Shown: positions 26,300 to 35,431, numbered from the stretch's first letter. The stretch is 51,659 nucleotides of DNA from Candidatus Thorarchaeota archaeon (GCA_011364905.1 RDNZ01000015.1:1-51659); one strand, 5' to 3'. Notes: generated from the sequence alone by a model not told the origin. Program-made: numbers and translations.

Positions 26300-27304
26300 T
26301 TAGTCTTCCATGATGTGAACAACGTTTTCACGGCCGTCCTTGAATCTTCGTACGAGACCTCGTTCTTCCAGATTATTGAGTATGAGACTGACCTTGGCCT
26401 GTGACATATTGAATTCAGTGTATAGATCTTTTTGAGGGCATGATCCACCTTTACGCCTAATCACATCTAGAACCTCCTCTTCTTCGGATGTGACACCGAC
26501 GAACTTCACGGATCCGATTCGTTTGATCCGGTGATAGATGCGGGGACCACCAAGGGTTATCGCACTTCCTCCAATCAAGCCAAGAATTGCGATACCGATA
26601 GCCTCGAGAAGAAAAGAGCCGATGAAGACTGAGCTAGAATTGAGATACTGAAACTTAACTATGAAAGCTCGCTCCTGCCCTGCTTGGATTGAGTCATAGA
26701 ACCAGATAAATGCCATGGATGCTCCATCTGTATAGTTTGAGTCAGCAGCCGGAAACAAGGGAACAACCGATTCTCGAGACAAGACTGCATCTTGAGGAAG
26801 AACCGCAGTGAAGGTGAAGTTTGCATACTCACTCATTGGCCGTACGTATAAATTGAAGTCTACATAGGATACAGATGGGTCCAGAAGAGTATGTGGTTCC
26901 GTCTGAAAGTCAGATGCTTTCAGTGTGAGCTCCACCCATGCAGACTCATTCTCTTCAAGTGGAGAAGGAAGAGAAACGACCACTTCGGTATATCTGCTCT
27001 GAAGAATAGATGTTGCTGATGTTAATTCTGAATCGACCAAAGAATCGAGGATGGCGACATTAAGGGAATCTATTCGGAATGAAACATTCGTTACACTTGT
27101 AGAGCCCTGATTAATTGCTCTTGCCCTAAGATTGAGAGTTGTGGTCCCATCCAGCAACATGGTTGCCTTAATCTCTATGGGATCAAGTAGGACATCCTCC
27201 ATCTGAGCTAGTTGCGTATCACCTTGGACCGATAAGAACAGCATAGAGGTGAGAACTAGTGCAGCCATTGCTAATACTAATCGTCGCACTGTTAGACACC
27301 ACAT
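26300..27304 (-). CDS. Membrane-spanning regulator: external domain plus cytosolic winged helix
   Basis: 334 aa. Residues 7-28 are a signal helix, residues 30-235 an extracytoplasmic beta-rich domain with N-x-S/T sites, residues 240-262 a membrane helix, and the C-terminal 65 residues a MarR-like winged helix (EEEVLDVIRRKGGSCPQKDL, AKVSLILNNLEERGLVRRF). This is a one-component sensor layout with the DNA-binding part inside. ATG 27304 has AGGAGA almost touching it, and an in-frame GTG 27289 is the alternative. The surface protein gene upstream ends at a terminator, so the two are probably separate transcripts, although functionally they may be paired. Confidence 0.8.
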   Translation of the reverse strand: MWCLTVRRLVLAMAALVLTSMLFLSVQGDTQLAQMEDVLLDPIEIKATMLLDGTTTLNLRARAINQGSTSVTNVSFRIDSLNVAILDSLVDSELTSATSILQSRYTEVVVSLPSPLEENESAWVELTLKASDFQTEPHTLLDPSVSYVDFNLYVRPMSEYANFTFTAVLPQDAVLSRESVVPLFPAADSNYTDGASMAFIWFYDSIQAGQERAFIVKFQYLNSSSVFIGSFLLEAIGIAILGLIGGSAITLGGPRIYHRIKRIGSVKFVGVTSEEEEVLDVIRRKGGSCPQKDLYTEFNMSQAKVSLILNNLEERGLVRRFKDGRENVVHIMED

Positions 27305-27383
27305 TCTCCTGAAATCATGACTTCATTAATTATTGATTCAAATTCTAATGTGTTCATAAGACTTCTCGTGAGGGAATAAAGGT

Positions 27384-27408
27384 GGGTAGTGGCTGGTGAC
27401 CACTACCC
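27384..27408 (-). terminator. Hairpin terminator after the surface protein gene
   Basis: GGGTAGTGG and CCACTACCC make a perfect 9-bp stem around CTGGTGA. On the minus strand the hairpin is followed by a T-rich stretch (ACCTTTATT). It begins 17 nt beyond the stop of the surface protein. Confidence 0.6.
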
Positions 27409-27425
27409 TAGTGTTTGCGAGAGAG

Positions 27426-28601
27426 CTATTTTTTCCGGACCAACACGACGAGTATTGCGAGGAGCGCAACTACACCGATGCCGGCAACCACCACGTAGTT
27501 GATTGGGATTCCGATTGAGGGTGCTGCTTCTGGATACAGACCTATTGAGGGATCGTGCAGGATACTCCCATCGTCAAAGTATGGATATGCCAAGTATACA
27601 GCGGTACCATCACCACTTGGCACGTAAGAAGCAGTGACATTGACAGCTTCAGTTTCACCACCTGGCCAAGTGATAACTGCCTTATCCAGCCAAGTGAAGT
27701 ATCCTTGTGCAACGTCAGTGGTGCTATCGACAAAGTCCATTCGCTGGCAAAGAGTACTGTTCCTTTGCTCAAAGCGAGTCTCGTTCCCGCCTGTGGTTGT
27801 CCAATTCATATCAGACTCAAGGGTAGTGTTGCGGAACCGCTCACGAGTCTCGATTCTATGCTGGTGCATATTCTGCATACCAGTCGCCTCGTTCTCGTTA
27901 AGCTTGACTCGAAGGGCAACACTTGAGTTCTCGCTGCTGAATGGGAAGTTTGCGATCTCGATGTCCGTCTTCAATTCAGACTTGCCCGCCACTGTGTAGT
28001 TGAAGTGAACTCCATGATCATCAGTGACTTCTCCCGTGTAGTCATTAAGATAGATATGAGCCCAGATCTGAATCGTCACGTCTGCAAATCTCTCAACAGC
28101 GCCCATATCACCAAAGCCATCATGAGGGTCGTCCATCATCATGGAACTCTTCACGCCTGACTTTGTGTATTTCAGCCAAACCTCTTGTGTTACTCCATCT
28201 ACGACAACTTCACCAGTAGTAATAGTCCACTCATATGCGGAGAGAGGAGCGGAATAGAGAATTTCATCCATTTGGAACGCACTATCATTGTTCTGATCCT
28301 CAAACTCAATCAGATTAACATAATTTGATGAGAATCGGGCATTTGTTCCATTGTCGTCCGTTGTGAACCAAAAGTGGAAATCAGGCTGTTCAGGGCTTGC
28401 CATGACTGTGAGGATATCGGTATTGATCCAAACAGATCCATCCTGCATCCGTGTGTGATCAGGCATGCCTGGTACGGGTCTATCATTCGGGTGGCCCATA
28501 TCTCCACCCATTGCAGCTGCATTGCTGGCCATGGTTCCAATGAAGGTGACCATCAGAAATGCGGCAATTGTCAGTTTGCGAATATTGTTCAGTGTATTCA
28601 C
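27426..28601 (-). CDS. Secreted, C-terminally anchored surface glycoprotein candidate
   Basis: 391 aa starting at GTG. Residues 8-30 form a signal peptide with an AAA cleavage-like site. The last 25 residues are a membrane helix ending in RKK. Between them is a beta-rich domain with at least seven N-x-S/T sequons. The mature N-terminus is rich in Met, His and Asp (GGDMGHPNDRPVPGMPDH) and another patch reads SSMMMDDPHDGFGDMG, so metal binding is possible. I recognise no family. It could be an S-layer-like or metal-handling surface protein. A TATATATA box lies 20-30 nt before the start, implying a very short leader. Confidence 0.75.
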   Translation of the reverse strand: MNTLNNIRKLTIAAFLMVTFIGTMASNAAAMGGDMGHPNDRPVPGMPDHTRMQDGSVWINTDILTVMASPEQPDFHFWFTTDDNGTNARFSSNYVNLIEFEDQNNDSAFQMDEILYSAPLSAYEWTITTGEVVVDGVTQEVWLKYTKSGVKSSMMMDDPHDGFGDMGAVERFADVTIQIWAHIYLNDYTGEVTDDHGVHFNYTVAGKSELKTDIEIANFPFSSENSSVALRVKLNENEATGMQNMHQHRIETRERFRNTTLESDMNWTTTGGNETRFEQRNSTLCQRMDFVDSTTDVAQGYFTWLDKAVITWPGGETEAVNVTASYVPSGDGTAVYLAYPYFDDGSILHDPSIGLYPEAAPSIGIPINYVVVAGIGVVALLAILVVLVRKK

Positions 28602-28621
28602 CTAATCCGACCTGCAAAATT

Positions 28622-28631
28622 AGTATATATA
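28622..28631 (-). promoter_or_regulatory. TATA box of the surface protein gene
   Basis: An uninterrupted TATATATA-type stretch lies 20-30 nt upstream of the GTG start at 28601, giving an almost leaderless message. The rest of the 28602-28836 gap holds a second AT-rich box (TTTATAAAT near 28705), which may serve the divergent TPR gene. No other gene is seen there. Confidence 0.5.
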
Positions 28632-28836
28632 ATGACCACCTCGTGACAATGATATATGTCCAGAGGAATAAAGCCTATGCTTGCCCTTTTGTGATTTTAA
28701 ACCTTTATAAATCCTTTAAATGCTTGATGTGACACCGCAAGGATTGCATTGGCTCAATAACGGTTATGACTATTATCCTCCATGGTTATTAGGCTTCAAG
28801 TACGAGCGAATCTGAGAAAGTGGTGGAGATCAATAT

Positions 28837-29103
28837 ATGGCAGCAGACATTGATGAAAGAACACAGTACGATTGGTTCAGCGTAGCTCGAATCCATGAAA
28901 CGAAAGGCGAGTACGATGAAGCATTGAAGGCTTATGATGAATCAATAAAGATTGATGGCGACTACGCAAAAGCCTGGTTCTATAAGGCAAAGCTTCACTA
29001 CAGACTGAACCAGAAGAAAGAGGCGAGGGACTGCATCAAGAGAGTTCTGGAGTTGAAACCGGAATGGGAGAAATATGTGAAACGGGACCTTCCGAATCTT
29101 TGA
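28837..29103 (+). CDS. Small TPR protein
   Basis: 88 aa with two tetratricopeptide repeats (YDWFSVARIHETKGEYDEAL, YAKAWFYKAKLHYRLNQKKEA) and a third partial helix ending in PEWEKYVKRDLPNL. GGTGGAG precedes the ATG by about 7 nt. It is a paralogue of the TPR protein at 22385-22663, with conserved T-x-Y, AYD and FYK positions. It ends 1 nt from the stop of the convergent hypothetical gene. It is probably a protein-interaction module; the partner is unknown. Confidence 0.8.
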   Translation: MAADIDERTQYDWFSVARIHETKGEYDEALKAYDESIKIDGDYAKAWFYKAKLHYRLNQKKEARDCIKRVLELKPEWEKYVKRDLPNL

Positions 29104-29104
29104 C

Positions 29105-29569
29105 TCATTTTAGAGCAGTTGATGAGTCAGGGTAGAGAAGAACATAGACAGCTTGATTCAGTGTGAGTATTTTCCTATCGACCCACTGCATGACCATGTC
29201 TACATTTTCTACTGATGAGATACGAGTGAGAGCCTCGATAGTAGCTGGTTTGCAATTAGATATTCCTAGAAGTTCCTCAATGGTCTGGACAAGAATCATT
29301 TGACGGACATCAGGAGCGGTCTGGGTCAACCAATAAAGCACATTGTCTCTTGCACCATCATCGATTTTCGAAGATTCACCCACTGTACGGAGAGTATTAC
29401 GGACTGCCTTTGCATCCTTGAGATCCGTGAGTTCATTTTGAATAATAGTGACGATTGCTTCGGTGTTCTCAGGGTCGTGGCTTAGCATATCAATTAGGTC
29501 AGAACGGGCTTTTGCCGGGCCACTAGCGTCTTTATCATCACTCAAAGTCCTTCCACTCCATTCTCTCAA
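29105..29569 (-). CDS. Hypothetical helical protein (HEAT-like)
   Basis: 154 aa, predicted almost wholly alpha-helical, in paired helices of 12-16 residues (AKARSDLIDMLSHDPENTEA, AIVTIIQNELTDLKDAKAVRN, DNVLYWLTQTAPDVRQMILV, PATIEALTRISSVENVDMVM), a pattern like HEAT or ARM repeats. No catalytic motif is visible. The gene abuts the convergent TPR gene and is divided from the HAD gene by 80 nt. Function unknown. Confidence 0.65.
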   Translation of the reverse strand: MREWSGRTLSDDKDASGPAKARSDLIDMLSHDPENTEAIVTIIQNELTDLKDAKAVRNTLRTVGESSKIDDGARDNVLYWLTQTAPDVRQMILVQTIEELLGISNCKPATIEALTRISSVENVDMVMQWVDRKILTLNQAVYVLLYPDSSTALK

Positions 29570-29649
29570 TGGTGGTGTGCTAAGAGTGAATCCTTCTATT
29601 GGTTAATATGTTTGTTGCGTCGGTATTGTAACCTGCAAAAATGTGCTAT

Positions 29650-30393
29650 TCAAAGCAGCTCTCCAAATTCGGTGATGGTCTTCAGCACAAAATCAGGCGT
29701 TGTGGAAATCCCATATTTTGCCACCTGATCCTCAATAGAAATGGCACGATTGTTTATCCATACAGTAGTGATGCCTAGCAACTTAGCTCCAACCATGTCA
29801 GCATAGTACTCATCTCCAACATAGAGGGCTCTGGAAGCATCGGTGTTCAACTCCTGCAAGACTCTATCGAATGGCTCTCTCATTGGTTTGAAAGCGCTCA
29901 CATCGCCGCAGTCCACAATCGAAGAAAAGAAAGAACTCAGTTCTAGTTTGTTGAGAATTATCCTCGCATTTCCAGCAAATGAGTTAGAGAGGACTCCAAG
30001 CTTGATGTTTCGCGATTGCAAGGTTTTAAGGAATTCATACACACCATCATGACCTGTAGAGAGTTCGATGTGCAGCGTCTTGAAATGTTCAGCTGCTTCT
30101 TTGACAACTGTTGCATCAACATTGTGGTTGATATCAATCAGACTCTCCTTCATTGAAGTATAAACAATCTCAAAGGCTGACCGATAGGAAGCCCCATCAG
30201 CAATAGCTTGGATTGCCTTTCTATACCTGATGACAAGATGACGAACATATGAGGCGATTACATCTTCAGAGTCAATCCCCGTCCTCTTGAGCAACCACTC
30301 ACAGGCAACAATCGGATATTGGTGTGTGTCAGTTAAAGTGGAGTCTAAATCGAAAATGATAGCGTCAAACTGGTTAGGATTAAAACCGCTCAA
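29650..30393 (-). CDS. HAD-superfamily hydrolase (phosphatase)
   Basis: 247 aa from TTG 30393. Motif I is IFDLDSTLTDTHQ with the nucleophile Asp, motif II GVLSNSFAGNAR, motif III the Lys in DVSAFKPMREPFDRVL, and motif IV YVGDEYYADMVGAKLLGI. A helical cap lies between motifs I and II. It removes phosphate from an unidentified small molecule; the set-up is that of haloacid dehalogenase/phosphoglycolate phosphatase relatives. It starts 21 nt after the CoA-transferase beta gene, so it is likely co-transcribed with the pair. Confidence 0.9.
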   Translation of the reverse strand: MSGFNPNQFDAIIFDLDSTLTDTHQYPIVACEWLLKRTGIDSEDVIASYVRHLVIRYRKAIQAIADGASYRSAFEIVYTSMKESLIDINHNVDATVVKEAAEHFKTLHIELSTGHDGVYEFLKTLQSRNIKLGVLSNSFAGNARIILNKLELSSFFSSIVDCGDVSAFKPMREPFDRVLQELNTDASRALYVGDEYYADMVGAKLLGITTVWINNRAISIEDQVAKYGISTTPDFVLKTITEFGELL

Positions 30394-30414
30394 GACGGGT
30401 AAGTCTCCGTAGAA

Positions 30415-31200
30415 CTAGCCACCCTTGCCAAGATAGATCCCATTAGGATCAAGCTTGTGCATAATTTCGATTTGTTCTTGTGTCGGCTCGTTCGTGTTGG
30501 GAACATCATCAGGCACCAACAAATCAAACATTATATTGTCTAGTACGTCTTGGACTGTATATCCTGGATGGACAGACTTCAACCGTATCTTCAATGTTTC
30601 AGGGTCGAAGTCCATTTGACACATATCCGTGATGACAATATCCGGACCACCACCGACCATGGACCATTTCTTGCGAGATCCTGGACCTTCCAGATGACCC
30701 GGGGAAGTCATGTAGTCTAGCTTTTTCACAAACTTGCGTTTATCATGTGACATCATCACGATGAGCCGTTTGGCTGATGATGCAATATCGTTCCCTCCAC
30801 CACTACCGGGGAGTTTGACTTTTGGTTTATCATAGGGACCAATGTAGCTAGTATTCAGGTTTCCATACTCATCAATTTGGGCAGCTCCAAGAAATCCAAC
30901 GTCAATCCGACCACCCTGAAGAAGAAATCCCAAGGTTTCAATAAGACCAATTGAGGCGGAACACCCATAATAATATCGGCTGTCTGCTACCGAAAGAGGG
31001 ACCTCACGGGGTCGAGCGTCAATAAAGCCAGCCTCAGAGATCAGGTTTGAACGAGGAGCATGAGTTTCTTTTGCCAGGAGGGCGGCCAGTAATGGCATCC
31101 CCGTTCCCCCAAAAACATTCTCACCATCGCGTACGTGGCTTGATGCACAAGCAATCAGAAATTCGGTCTTACTGTATTCCACCACTCTCAATACCCCCAT
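30415..31200 (-). CDS. Family I CoA-transferase, beta subunit
   Basis: About 261 aa from ATG 31200, which overlaps the end of the alpha gene by 13 nt; a longer frame from 31236 is possible but overlaps more. The catalytic-Glu region is LISEAGFIDARPREVPLS, followed by YYYGCSASIGLIETLGFLLQGGRIDVGFLGAAQIDEYGNLN and the glycine-rich KLPGSGGGNDIASSA. This resembles glutaconate and 3-oxoacid CoA-transferase beta chains. It swaps CoA between carboxylic acids; the substrate is not determined. The alpha subunit is upstream and a HAD phosphatase downstream. Confidence 0.9.
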   Translation of the reverse strand: MGVLRVVEYSKTEFLIACASSHVRDGENVFGGTGMPLLAALLAKETHAPRSNLISEAGFIDARPREVPLSVADSRYYYGCSASIGLIETLGFLLQGGRIDVGFLGAAQIDEYGNLNTSYIGPYDKPKVKLPGSGGGNDIASSAKRLIVMMSHDKRKFVKKLDYMTSPGHLEGPGSRKKWSMVGGGPDIVITDMCQMDFDPETLKIRLKSVHPGYTVQDVLDNIMFDLLVPDDVPNTNEPTQEQIEIMHKLDPNGIYLGKGG

Positions 31201-32102
31201 GGTTTCTTGGCTTTTAGTTGATGCAAACGAGGCCAACCGACCAAGTCGAGATAGCCATAATGGTCTTCCACTCCAAGAATGTAGCCCTTAAGGTACTCCT
31301 GCCATCCTTCTTCAGTTCCTGTCAGTTTGTGGAACATCATGAGGTGTTCAAGGTCATAGTCATAATAGTCGTGACACATCATTGGATGAGCGGCAAAGGG
31401 TAAAACTACGACATGATCAACATACATTGCAGGAATCTTCGTCTGATCTGGTCGAGACCTTACCTCCTCCTCGTCTACGAGCTCCTCAGCGAGAACAATG
31501 AGTTTCTTCCCACATCGAGACCCCTCGATATCTTCACCAACAATGCCATCAATCTGTGCGTTGCCAGTTTTGTCCACTCGCTGTACATGCACGATGCTGA
31601 AGTCAGGTTGCAGGGATGGAACGACAGTCAGTTTCTGCCCTGTGAAGGGACAGTCAATGACCTTCAGTTTGTCTTCGCCTCGATAACGAGAGAGTCGAAC
31701 CATATCAGTCCCCATCATGCTACGAAGGGGCATAAATGGAACATTGAGTGCCCCACCGAGAAACCGCATCGCCATAGCAAGATTGGTGTAGTCCTCAACT
31801 TCCAGAGCTCCTTCAGAAACGCGTCTTCTGATGTTGTTTGAGAGACCCAGAGCCTCTATTGCTGAGAATGCGATCTCAAATCTGCTCGCCACACCTGCGC
31901 CGGCCATAATCTCAAGGTCGACCTCAGATCCGCAGGTATAGATGGTCAGGTTTCGTTTTTTCTGTCTGACAAGCTCATGCGAAAAAGCGATGGGAGGTCG
32001 TTGAAATCCGAAACCTCCCCAAAAAAGGCAGTCTCCGTCAGATACTTTCTTTGCAGCTTCCTCCAGTGTGATGCGCTTATCTTCCACTTCAGCCTCGGCC
32101 AA
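31188..32102 (-). CDS. Family I CoA-transferase, alpha subunit
   Basis: 304 aa from TTG 32102, backed by an AGGTGAG ribosome site 5 nt before it. Family features are the N-terminal KRITLEEAAKKVSDGDCLFWGGFGFQRPP, the FSAIEALGLSNNIRR region, and SIVHVQRVDKTGNAQIDGIVGEDIEGSRC. It is close to glutaconate CoA-transferase alpha chains and to archaeal short-acyl CoA-transferases. It pairs with the beta chain encoded in the overlapping next gene. With methylmalonyl-CoA mutase elsewhere in the window, a role in acyl-CoA exchange during acid or amino-acid fermentation is likely but inferred. Confidence 0.9.
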   Translation of the reverse strand: MAEAEVEDKRITLEEAAKKVSDGDCLFWGGFGFQRPPIAFSHELVRQKKRNLTIYTCGSEVDLEIMAGAGVASRFEIAFSAIEALGLSNNIRRRVSEGALEVEDYTNLAMAMRFLGGALNVPFMPLRSMMGTDMVRLSRYRGEDKLKVIDCPFTGQKLTVVPSLQPDFSIVHVQRVDKTGNAQIDGIVGEDIEGSRCGKKLIVLAEELVDEEEVRSRPDQTKIPAMYVDHVVVLPFAAHPMMCHDYYDYDLEHLMMFHKLTGTEEGWQEYLKGYILGVEDHYGYLDLVGWPRLHQLKAKKPWGY

Positions 32103-32191
32103 ATCTACTCACCTGACATAGAATATTCAGTGTATTCAGGCGGGTCAGAAACAATATGCCTTTTATCTTTGACCATGTAGAGAAGCACGTT

Positions 32192-32518
32192 TCAACCAAA
32201 GAGGGCGAGCAAGAGCGCCATGACAACGGGTATGATGAACACGATAGTACAGCAACACAGGCCACCGACGAGAAGAGCGTGTGAAGATGAAACATCAGGT
32301 GCTTCGTCCGAATCCCCATCCATCACATGAGGACCAAGAATCCCCTTAGACACTTTAATTTCAGGGTCATCATCCAGCGGAAAGGACCCTATTTCAGGCA
32401 TGAATTCATATTGTTTACCGCAGGCAGGACACCTGATTTTGACAAAGCCCTCAATTGAAGATGAAACTGCATCAGTCAGTCTATGTTCACAAAACGGACA
32501 TTCTGGAAATTCAGACAT
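32192..32518 (-). CDS. Zinc-ribbon membrane protein (copy 1)
   Basis: About 108 aa from ATG 32518, with GAGG 8 nt upstream; an upstream frame to 32560 overlaps the next gene and is less likely. The N-terminal part holds two CxxC pairs (PECPFCEHRL and RCPACGKQYEF), a zinc ribbon. The C-terminal 25 residues form a membrane helix that starts with three Cys (GLCCCTIVFII). It is a tandem paralogue of the gene at 32541-32900. Its job is unknown; the zinc ribbon faces the cytosol if the helix is a tail anchor. Confidence 0.75.
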   Translation of the reverse strand: MSEFPECPFCEHRLTDAVSSSIEGFVKIRCPACGKQYEFMPEIGSFPLDDDPEIKVSKGILGPHVMDGDSDEAPDVSSSHALLVGGLCCCTIVFIIPVVMALLLALFG

Positions 32519-32540
32519 GTTGAACCTCACTCCTCCGTGG

Positions 32541-32900
32541 CTAGAACCATAGGAAGCCAATTCCGAGAACTATCGTCAATATGAACATAAGTAGAGGGAG
32601 GAAACAGCATATACACGAAATTATACAGCATGCAGTGCCGCAATTTCCCTGCTGGGGGGTTTCTGTGCCCCATGAGGTTTCCGGTCCGGAACTGCCTTGG
32701 CCATATCCGGGCATAGAACCTTCATACCTGACGGATCCTCGCTGGTCTTCATCCGGGAGCGAAAATGCACCAAATCCCGGTAAGTACTCAAAGATGCCTC
32801 CACAGTTTCTGCAACGAAGTCGAACTTTGCTATCATAGTCCAATACTCGATCGGTTTGAACCTTCGCTCCACAATATGGACAGTCAAGTGACTCAGGCAT
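32541..32900 (-). CDS. Zinc-ribbon membrane protein (copy 2)
   Basis: 119 aa. It begins LDCPYCGAKVQTDRVLDYDSK with a second CxxC in RLRCRNCGGIFEYLPGFGAF, the same zinc ribbon as its neighbour. The C-terminal part (GTACCIISCICCFLPLLMFI) is a Cys-rich membrane helix, preceded by a Gly/Ser/Pro-rich linker. The shared FEYLPGFGAFSLPDEDQ versus YEFMPEIGSFPLDDDPE segment shows that the two are duplicates. Cysteines in the helix could be acylated or bind metal (inference). Confidence 0.75.
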   Translation of the reverse strand: MPESLDCPYCGAKVQTDRVLDYDSKVRLRCRNCGGIFEYLPGFGAFSLPDEDQRGSVRYEGSMPGYGQGSSGPETSWGTETPQQGNCGTACCIISCICCFLPLLMFILTIVLGIGFLWF

Positions 32901-33017
32901 TTCAATATCTCCAGTCAGTTGTCGCTTAATTCTTCGAATCCACGAGAGGTTTTAAACTTCGTTAGTCATATGAACTCTTACCTAGCACTAAAAAGGAGGA
33001 TTGTTGCAGCCAAAGCT

Positions 33018-33644
33018 ATGTCAACCAATGAGAAGTGTCCGACACGGAAGATTCCGGGTATTCTTGGTATTCTTGGTCCCATAATCGCACTGGCAGCCAT
33101 TACTATCGCGATTCTACTATCACTTTCTTGGTTTAGCTGGGATGGCAACGCATTAAGTGACCTGGGCAACTATGACAATGGGTTGCTTGCAGCCATCATA
33201 TTCAATATCGGGCTCATTACTAGTGGAGTACTGTTGGTGGTTTTCCTAGTCTGCTTCACAAGGGCAATCAAAGACCTGCCAACAAAAATCGGGCTGATCC
33301 CCTTCTTCATCGCACTGCTCTTTCTCATTGGAATAGGGCTATTCTCAGAGAACGCTGGGCAAATCCATTTCTACGTGTCAGTAGGATTCTTTGGAAGTTT
33401 CCCCTTTGCTATGTGGATTGTGGGCGTAGGTTTTCTGAGATTCCGTAAATTCTGGTGGTTCTCACTCATATCAATTCTATTGCCATTTTTCTCGATATAC
33501 ATGTGGACATCATATTATGGCGGAGTCTTTCCCTTCTGGTCCGGCAATGCAATACCAGAGATCACTACAGCATTCACAGGTATTGGATGGCTCTGGATCC
33601 TCTGGCTTCTTCATGACAGAAACGAACTCTCAGTGATTACCTAG
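33018..33644 (+). CDS. DUF998-like multi-pass membrane protein
   Basis: About 208 aa from ATG 33018; the longer frame begins at 32919, and ATG 32970 is another option. Six or so membrane helices are visible, starting PGILGILGPIIALAAITIA, with the family-like SWFSWDGNALSDLGNY loop after the first and GLFSENAGQIHFYVSVGFF later. The nearest GGAGG (32995) is 18 nt from the start, so start choice is not firm. DUF998 proteins have no settled function. It is divergent from the zinc-ribbon gene and stands alone. Confidence 0.75.
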   Translation: MSTNEKCPTRKIPGILGILGPIIALAAITIAILLSLSWFSWDGNALSDLGNYDNGLLAAIIFNIGLITSGVLLVVFLVCFTRAIKDLPTKIGLIPFFIALLFLIGIGLFSENAGQIHFYVSVGFFGSFPFAMWIVGVGFLRFRKFWWFSLISILLPFFSIYMWTSYYGGVFPFWSGNAIPEITTAFTGIGWLWILWLLHDRNELSVIT

Positions 33645-33803
33645 TGACACAAGACAATGAGAAGAATACGGCGACACAATGACCGTTCGTAGGAACTAAA
33701 CTCGTGACTTTGAACAGATTTTAGTAGGAACCATATGAAGTCCGCCATCGTCGAAACAAATGAGTTATGTGAGTATCTTGATAATCACCTAGTGGTGATA
33801 TGA

Positions 33804-34472
33804 TTGGGATTGAAGATTAGATGGCTAGGTCACTCCGGTTTCCAGATTAAGACGGGAGAAAAGGTTCTGTATCTTGACCTCTATCGACCAAAGCAATTGA
33901 GACAGCGGGTCCCGGATGAATTAGAACCTGCAACAATTGTGCTTGTAAGCCATGGACACTATGACCATTGTTTCCCGGAGGCTATTGATGAGGTGCGAAA
34001 TGATAGTACTGTTGTAATAGCTCCAAGGGATTGTGGAGAGAAGCTCAAATATGCTTTTGAATCATTAAAGCCCGGAGAAGAGTCGACCTACGAAGACATC
34101 AGAATTAGAGCAGTTCACGCATACAACGTGAAGCGTTTCCGGTCTCCAGGAAATCCGTTTCATCCCAAGGGATACGGCGTAGGTTATCTCATCAGTGCAG
34201 AGGGAAAGACCATCTACTTTGCTGGAGATACGGATATAATTCCTGAGATGAACGAGCTGGGTCAAGTGGATGTCGCGCTTCTTCCGTGCGGTGACACGTA
34301 CACCATGGATAATCGAGATGCAGCTGAAGCAACCAAGGTAATCCATCCCAAGGTTGTAATCCCAATGCATACTTGGGACAAAAGCACTAATGAATTCAAA
34401 GAAGGCATCTCTGGTACCGACACGAAGTTTGTGGCATTGAAAGAAGGAGAAGAATACGTAGTCAGCGACTAA
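33804..34472 (+). CDS. Metallo-beta-lactamase-fold hydrolase (UPF0173-like)
   Basis: 222 aa starting at TTG 33804. Metal site residues are in VLVSHGHYDHCFPEAI (HxHxDH), in IYFAGDTDII with the metal-bridging Asp, and in VVIPMHTW (final His). IRWLGHSGFQI at the start is typical of the UPF0173/ComE-type small hydrolases. A GGTGAT motif 5 nt before the TTG fits a ribosome site. The substrate is unknown; relatives act on nucleotide or phosphate esters. Confidence 0.9.
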   Translation: MGLKIRWLGHSGFQIKTGEKVLYLDLYRPKQLRQRVPDELEPATIVLVSHGHYDHCFPEAIDEVRNDSTVVIAPRDCGEKLKYAFESLKPGEESTYEDIRIRAVHAYNVKRFRSPGNPFHPKGYGVGYLISAEGKTIYFAGDTDIIPEMNELGQVDVALLPCGDTYTMDNRDAAEATKVIHPKVVIPMHTWDKSTNEFKEGISGTDTKFVALKEGEEYVVSD

Positions 34473-34573
34473 TAGCTTGGAATCTCTGCATCCAATATCT
34501 CCAAGGATACTAGAATCAAAGATACATTATCCATTTACAGTTTTGTACCCTCAGGCCGATTGATGCCGAATGG

Positions 34574-35341
34574 TTGATATTCATTAAAACAATCATGAGC
34601 ATGGCTCAGAGGGTGCTTAAAATCGGAGCTGCTTTAGAAAGCATTGTTATGCTTCTCCAGATTGGATTCATCATCACACTCGCAGTAATGATATTCGCGG
34701 TATGGAGAGGGATTCTTTCTGGTAACTTCAAGAGAAGCCTTATTCGAAGAAGACCACTGCTTCTACCCTCTCTCGTCTTTACAATCACTATCACCGCGGC
34801 TATGATATATGTTCCCTACCCAATGTCGACCTATCATGGAACCAATCAGCTTCTGGGCACTACCCCCTTTACCGGAACCTACAGAGTGTATGAACCGGGT
34901 ATCTATGACGCAGCTGTACAAATCCGTATCTCAACAAGTTTAGATCCTAATGAGCGTTTAGAGCTAGAAGCCGACTTCCTGCAAAACAGTATTGTTGTGG
35001 GTTCTCTTGTCGTGAACCTGGTTGATAGCGACATAGATGCATATGGGAGTGCTACACGAAACATACTCCTGCCTCCCGGAGTGTATCATATAACAATCAA
35101 TGGCACCTACTTCCTTGACGATGTTCCCCAAGAGAATCACTATATCAGCTTCTTAATCCATCAACCAGTCTCGTCCATCAATATCCCCGAATTGACTGAC
35201 TGGAGCACCTTTAGGTTCTTTCTTGAAGTTGGTTGCTTCATCCTTTTGATTGCAGGAATCTGTATCGGAGGGGATAGAGCCAGAGGACAGCAAAAAGGAG
35301 CCAACCAGGGAAATGTGAATCCTGGATGGAGTATTGACTGA
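34574..35341 (+). CDS. Membrane protein with external beta domain
   Basis: 255 aa from TTG 34574, or from ATG 34595. Two helices sit near the N-terminus (about 24-46 and 65-83), an external domain follows (90-210, TTPFTGTYRVYEPGIYDAAVQ, beta-rich with N-x-T sites), and a third helix at about 215-235 leads to a polar Gly/Asn tail. No family is recognised. It lies 90 nt upstream of the large surface protein on the same strand and may belong with it. Confidence 0.6.
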   Translation: MIFIKTIMSMAQRVLKIGAALESIVMLLQIGFIITLAVMIFAVWRGILSGNFKRSLIRRRPLLLPSLVFTITITAAMIYVPYPMSTYHGTNQLLGTTPFTGTYRVYEPGIYDAAVQIRISTSLDPNERLELEADFLQNSIVVGSLVVNLVDSDIDAYGSATRNILLPPGVYHITINGTYFLDDVPQENHYISFLIHQPVSSINIPELTDWSTFRFFLEVGCFILLIAGICIGGDRARGQQKGANQGNVNPGWSID

Positions 35342-35431
35342 AGCGAAGAGCTGTTTCGACGCGAATCGGAATTCCTAATAGTCTAAAAGCTCTATCATTG
35401 CTAGAATTCGTGGGAATATTGAGGGGTTGAA

